The notes beneath the pieces are model-generated. The model saw nothing but the letters and a program-made list of their open reading frames with translations. It searched no databases and was not told the DNA's origin. A program made the translations under genes and the position numbers. A DNA stretch of 64,000 nucleotides from Haberlea rhodopensis. Taxonomy: Eukaryota > Streptophyta > Magnoliopsida > Lamiales > Gesneriaceae. Positions 59,303-64,000 of this stretch are shown piece after piece (position 1 is the stretch's first letter; each line of letters starts with the position of its first letter). The DNA is taken from assembly GCA_907163345.1 (NCBI GenBank), contig CAJQUN010000057.1:1178001-1242000 (forward strand), in the 5' to 3' direction.

Positions 59303-59655
59303 ATTATCCCCCACTAATAAAATTTTGTCCTCAAAATTTGCACGGCGTACTCCATGTAATGACGAGACCACACAATCCAAACGGATCTACATCGTCGAAT
59401 CATGACATGTCATGAACGACACATCAACCGCGAGGACACCAACCTCGCACCAAAACCTGGAATGGGGTAAACCTCCCAAACCTTCACAACCGCAACAGAA
59501 CGGCAGTATACACCAATGCTAACCATCTCAAAAGCAGTCAGCCAACCATAAATGCAAATCAAATGAATCATTTGTGATTCCAAAATAGATATTGCCTCGA
59601 TGATATCTTTACGATTTAGCCTACGATGTTAAATCTGCATCGTTAAAAAAGAAAA
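59303..59655 (-). other. Gypsy-N type internal region, right of LTR-B (non-coding)
   Basis: ATTATCCCCCACTAATAAAA followed by sequence colinear with 26599-26960 (for example CACAATCCAAACGGATCTAC in both), then losing similarity near 59655. Polypurine-tract-like start beside the LTR. So LTR-B is also followed by the 3' side of an internal region, as LTR-A is. Confidence 0.7.
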
Positions 59656-59702
59656 CAGCATTCAATTCGACTCTTATCAAATCTTTAACCAAAACTACAG
59701 CT

Positions 59703-60783
59703 GTTAAGATTAAATCAATGATAGTTTCAAACTAGTAAGTTTGATGAATCTAATCAATAAGAACTACAGCCGTTAGAATTAATTATCCAATTGTTTTTCC
59801 TAAGAATTTAATAACACCATTAGCAGGTAATTATCAATCGTAGTTGCTTCTTAATTAGCATTAGATAGTGTATGTGATTATTAGGAGATCAATCTGTAAA
59901 TCAAACACAACAATCATAGGAATCATAATCTGAAAAACAAATTGAAATTGAATTAAAAATTCAACAATCAAATCAAAATTTCCACAAGTATTTCTATTCC
60001 AAAGGCAAGTATCCCTCAACCAAGAATCAAAGTATTTAGCCTTACATAACTAAATCTAAAACTAACAAAAATTGTATTAAAAACATCAAACAATCAATAG
60101 AAAGAAAGTTACTAAAGCGAAGCACGATTCCGGCTTGTTGATTCCGTCTTCGTTCTTCGAGCGTCTTTACAAAAATTGAAAGAAAATTATTCTAAAAATT
60201 AAAAATTATGTTCTAAGGTCTCAAATCTCTCTCCAAGAGACTGATTTTAGAGTTATATTGGGGTAGGGAGGCTGATGGAGTAGGGTAGAATCCATGTGGA
60301 AAGGAAAGAAATCAAGTCTCCACACTTTCCAAAACTCAACTAGCGATCGACCGCCATAAGGTAGCGATCGATCACTAGCTTATTTTTTTGGCGAAATTCC
60401 TTAGGCGATCGATCGCCTCTTTTCTCGCGATCGATCGTATGCTCCAAAGGTTTGGCGATCGATCGCCTCTTTTCTCGCGATCGATCTCTGCAGCGTAAAT
60501 TTTGTTGCTCAACTTTCTGTCCAAAGGTGATCGATTGCTTCCTTCATGCGGTCGATCGCTTCAACTATAATTACATTTTTAGCATTTTTCTTGATCTGCA
60601 TTAAGTCCTTATTAGCTCCAAAGCTTTTCTTGACCTTTATTCGCCTTAGTTAGCTCGATTTCTTCGATTCCACCTACAATTACACAAATATACGATTAGG
60701 TAGCATATGTATCTAATTACCCATCAAAACATACCAAATCGTAAACAATTAAACGCAATAGATGTGTCTATTTCTAGTCACAT
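59703..60783 (-). repeat. Putative 3' LTR of the Athila-like element
   Basis: Right border well supported: in element sense, GTGGGAGTTTGA (purine-rich) is followed by TGTGACTAGAAATAGACACA. Left border inferred. No second LTR is in the window to confirm it. Contains a palindrome array at 60342-60560. Confidence 0.6.
60342..60560. repeat. CGATCGATCG palindrome array in the Athila-like LTR
   Basis: About eight units: GCGATCGACCGCC, GCGATCGATCAC, GGCGATCGATCGCC (twice, each followed by TCTTTTCTCGCGATCGATC), GGTGATCGATTGC and GCGGTCGATCGC. The element lineage differs from the Tekay-type LTRs that carry the same motif. Confidence 0.9.
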
Positions 60784-62219
60784 CAAACTCCCACATACTT
60801 ACTATTTACTCGACCTCGAGAAAATCAGACAAAACTATAATATTTTTTTCTTGGCTCATTGCATCATAACAAACTAACTTGTTCTCACTTTAATGCCTCA
60901 ACAATTTTAAACACGCATAGTAATGAAAGGCGGTGAAAAGTTAATAGTGGAACAAGTTCAATCCCTAAACATCTCATACTTAACAAAGTAGTGAACGTGT
61001 GTGTGTGGTCATAAAGAAGTGTTGTGTACAAATTATAGATCCAAAAGATGTAAATCCACAATAGTTCAAGTCATACACTAACACAAGTATAAGCTTACTT
61101 GCACACTCTTCTCCACTATCTTAGCCACTTTGCAAACATAAATCAATTAGGTCTTTATTAGCTTGTAGCTTGGCCTAGGTATTGGCTTATGAAAGAAAGG
61201 AAAAAGACATAACAAACAAAAGAGTATGATGATATGCACACTAAAACCTTCTCTTCTTGCTTGAATTTTTCAAATCGTATTTCAACATTTTTCTTCTTTT
61301 GTGCCTTGGCTCCCCTTGGAGTCATATTTTTATCTATTTTCTCAAGGCATCCCTCTTCTTTCATGCATTTCATTCTTTTCATAATGAAGCTCACAAACAT
61401 TTTAATCATTGAATACTTAAGTGCATGTGAATGAAATGCATCATACTCCCTTCAAAGGTATGGATAGAATTTATATTTAGGCTCATTAGGGAAGGATGAT
61501 AAGCTAGTTAAAGAATGTCGAATGGGGGTCTTTTGCATGCTTAGCATACAACCATTCTCTTGCATTAAAGCTCAAAAAGGGTACTAGTGATTGATTTTCT
61601 TTACATGGTAGGCTTGAAAGGCTCAAACGCATCAAAGATCGCCTATATCACTTTCATGTTTGCAAGTAGTCTAGACATACGCCTCAAAGAGCATGTAGTT
61701 AAGTTCTAGCATGTATTAGAGACTTCTTATTACTATCACAAAATTCACACAATCTTCACTAAGCTATGCACACTTCACAAGCCATGACAAAAATGTGCTC
61801 AAAATATTCAACTACTATGCTAAAGCACACTTTGCATTAGAGTTCAAAGTGTTCCAAGGTTAAAATTCACCTATGTTCAAAAACATGCATGCCATTAATT
61901 AAGTTTCATCATGGGCTAGTGATTCTAAGCATGTGTTCATTACTAACTATGAGCTCAAAATTTTTCAAATTTTTCGAATTTTTTTTTATTTTTAAAATAA
62001 GAAAAACAATAACACACCACTAATCCCTCCCCCATACTTAAATCTTACATTGTCTCCAATATAACCCAAAAATACAAGAAAAAAGAAAAGTCTAACTACT
62101 AAAGCAATAAAAATAAAAATAAAAATAAAAATAGAAGGGAGAAAGGAAACTAACTCCCCTTGGGTTGCCTCCCAAGCAGCGACTATGTTAAACGTCGGTG
62201 GCCCGATGCTAGTCCTCGT
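60784..62219 (-). other. Non-coding 3' region of the Athila-like element
   Basis: Between the putative LTR and the integrase end. Athila elements often have an envelope-like frame here, but I see no frame above about 90 codons with membrane-protein features, so any such gene is gone. Contains a run of AAAAT repeats (about 62107-62133) and, next to the pol end, TTGGGTTGCCTCCCAAGC (62160-62177), a self-complementary motif. Confidence 0.6.
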
Positions 62220-63419
62220 TCAGTCAAAGTGAGGTGGATCTTCTACAGCCACCTTGACGTTCACTTGTCCACTTTCCTCCTCTTGGACACCATCGTAGTA
62301 ATGCTTCAATCGGTGACCATTCACCTTGAATGTCTTAGTGGTGTCCAAACTCTGAATTTCCACTGCACCATGGGGATACACATTAGTAATGATATAAGGT
62401 CCATGCCATCTAGAACAAAGCTTACCTGGAAATAGGCGAAGGCGTGAATGGTAAAGGAGAACTTTTTGACCAACTTCAAAACTCCTTCTTGATATCATTT
62501 TGTCATGGAACCTTCGTCTTTTCCTTATAGATCCTTGCACTCTCATAGGCCTCATTCCTTACTCTTCTAGTTCTTGCAATTGCAACTTCCGATGCAAGCC
62601 ACTCTCATCATAGTTCGTGTTGAAATGCTTCACAGCCCAGTATGCTCTATGCTCCAACTCTACAGGAAGATGACATGGTTTACCGAAAATGAGTCGATAT
62701 GGTGACATACCTATTGGAGTCTTATACGTAGTCCGGTATGCCCAAAGTGCGTCATCCAGTCTTAATCTCCAATCCTTCCTTGTTGGGTTGATAGTCTTTT
62801 CCAATATGGGTTTGATTTCTCGGTTAGAGACCTCGGCTTGGCCATTTGTTTGCGGATGGTAGGCGGTGGAGACTTTGTGGGTCACATGATACTTCTTGAA
62901 AAGACTTTCCACCGTCCTATTGCAAAAGTGTGTACCTCTATCACTGATGATAGCTCTTGGGATTCCAAACCTAGAAAAAAGGTTATGTTTGATAAAATCC
63001 GCAACAACTTTGGAATCATCAGTCCGGGTAAAGATAGCTTCCACCCATTTTGAAACATAGTCAACGACAAGAAGGATATAAATATGAACATAAGAAATAG
63101 GGAAGGGTCCCATAAAGTCGATGCCCCATACGTCAAAAATCTCAGAAATAAGAATGGGTTGTTGAGGCATCTCCTTTCTTTGGAAGATATTACCGGTCAT
63201 TTGGCATTGTGCACAGTTCTTGCAAAAATAGTAGGCATCACGAAACAGGGTAGGCCAAAAGAATCCACATTCTAGCACCTTCCTAGACGTCCTCTTTGCA
63301 CCAAAATGTCCACCACAAGCGTATGAATGGCAGAACTTAAGAATGTTATTTACCTCAGTTTCGGGTATGCATCTCCTAATGATTTGGTCCGTGCAGTTCT
63401 TCCATAGGTAAGGTCCCAC
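62220..63419 (-). pseudogene. Athila-like integrase, broken
   Basis: The main frame (63419-62559) carries the zinc module (HSYACGGHFG ... CKNCAQCQ) and the catalytic core WGIDFMGPFP, ISDRGTHF and YHPQTNGQAEVSNREIK, followed by DDALWAYRTTYKTPIGMSPY, which is characteristic of Athila-group integrases. Just after LQLQELEE a frameshift is needed to continue (RNEAYESARIYKEK in another frame), and a second one leads into the C-terminal part (62555-62220) with SRLRLFPGKL and VYPHGAVEIQ. At its start, a one-base loss near 63405 separates it from RNase H. Not functional as it stands. Confidence 0.88.
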
Positions 63420-64000
63420 ACATAGTACTTGGCATCACTCCTTATCTTAGCTCTTTGAGACCTAGACAATTCAGAAGGTAGTACATTAGAAGATAAGAAG
63501 TTCACAATATGAGCATACCATGGTAGATTGTCACTTATGGAGAGTAGATGCTCATCCGGGAATTCTTCCTTCAAACAAAGCTCCTCATCCACATGTGGTA
63601 GACGACTTAATTGATCCGCTACTTTGTTCTCGCTGCCCTTCTTATCCTTGATTTGTATGTCGATCTCACTCAAGAGCAAAATCCATCTAATCAACCTTGG
63701 TTTTGCCTCCTTCTTCGTCATCAAATAGTGAAGAGCTGCATGATCAGAATAAACAATGACTTTAGTACCAAGTACATAAGATCAAAATTTTTCAAGAGCA
63801 AAAACAACTGCTAAAAGCTCTTTCTCAGTAGTGGAATAGTTCCGCTGAGCATCATTCAAGGTCTTTCAGGCATAGTAGATGGCATGTGATGCTTTTCCCT
63901 CTTTTTGGCCTAAGACAGCACCGACTGCATATTCACTGGCATCGCACATGATCTCGAAAGGCTTACTCCAGTCGGGTGGTTGTATGATGGGGGTAGAAGT
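63398..64000 (-). pseudogene. Athila-like RNase H, partial, with stops
   Basis: Reading from the window edge on the minus strand: PPDWSKPFEIMCDASEYAVG (catalytic aspartate in CDAS), then NYSTTEKELLAVVFALEKF, then KVIVYSDHAALHYLMTKKEA and KPRLIRWILLLSEIDIQIKD, ending KGSENKVADQLSRL before the linker to integrase. In-frame TGA codons occur at 63868-63866 and 63784-63782. The reverse transcriptase lies beyond the window. Confidence 0.88.

Larger units (their letters stand above)
59703..64000 (-). mobile_element. Athila-like Ty3/Gypsy element, 3' half, minus strand
   Basis: In element order: RNase H (from the right window edge), integrase, about 1.4 kb of non-coding 3' region, polypurine tract and a putative 3' LTR (about 59703-60783). 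The 5' half lies beyond the window. The protein motifs place it in the Athila group. The left LTR border is uncertain (59656-59703); TGTTAAGATT at 59702 is the best candidate for a TG terminus. Confidence 0.8.

Noticed and set aside
60784..62219. Envelope-like gene of the Athila-type element
   Set aside because: The position fits, but there is no long frame, signal peptide or membrane segment to support it.
1..64000. tRNA, rRNA or other structural RNA genes
   Set aside because: TGGTATCAGAGC matches are retrotransposon primer sites, not tRNA genes. No cloverleaf or rRNA segment was recognised on reading.

Overview
The window is a repeat-dense stretch of a flowering-plant nuclear genome. One ordinary host gene, a three-exon gene for ribosomal protein uL23 (RPL23A, minus strand, 10044-14266), sits among LTR retrotransposons that make up most of the rest. 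The plant signature comes from the RPL23A protein, its GT-AG introns and its TGGGCT/telo-box promoter, and from the element lineages. These are Angela/BARE1-like Ty1/Copia, Tekay/Del-like chromodomain Ty3/Gypsy and Athila-like Ty3/Gypsy. The species cannot be read from the sequence.

Left part: 1-2205 is the 3' end of a Tekay-like Gypsy (Gypsy-I) whose 3' LTR abuts the zinc-knuckle region of a decayed Copia (Copia-I, 2206-6904), so Gypsy-I inserted into Copia-I. 6905-10043 is non-coding flank with old repeat debris. RPL23A follows; its 2.4-kb second intron carries a PIF/Harbinger-like MITE (10918-12260) with a TAA target duplication that can be checked against an empty site in the same intron.

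Right part (15271-59655): a multi-level nest. A LINE fragment is cut by the LTR of a non-coding, minus-strand Gypsy-like element (Gypsy-N; LTR-A 15570-26598, LTR-B 48098-59302, both split). Copia-II (16401-25079, TSD AACAG) lies in LTR-A. A solo Gypsy LTR (27109-46724, TSD CGTGT) lies in the Gypsy-N internal region, and that LTR was entered by Copia-III (28213-37062, plus, TSD GTATG, intact 1320-aa gag-pol) and Copia-IV (37123-45842, minus, TSD GATGC). Gypsy-II (50262-59277, TSD ACAAC, near-identical LTRs, gag-pol open except one TGA) lies in LTR-B. From about 59700 to the window end is the 3' half of a decayed minus-strand Athila-like element.

Most notable: (i) a tail-to-tail pair of about 8.7-kb Copia copies separated by 60 bp; (ii) arrays of the palindrome GCGATCGATCGC in the leader part of several Gypsy LTRs and also in an Athila-like LTR; (iii) an array of TAGGGTT/AACCCTA hairpins in the Copia leaders; (iv) a 62-bp conserved block with splice-like borders in the Gypsy LTRs; (v) a potentially autonomous Copia and a nearly intact Gypsy, both recent. 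I found no non-transposon gene system beyond RPL23A. All LTR differences were counted by eye.
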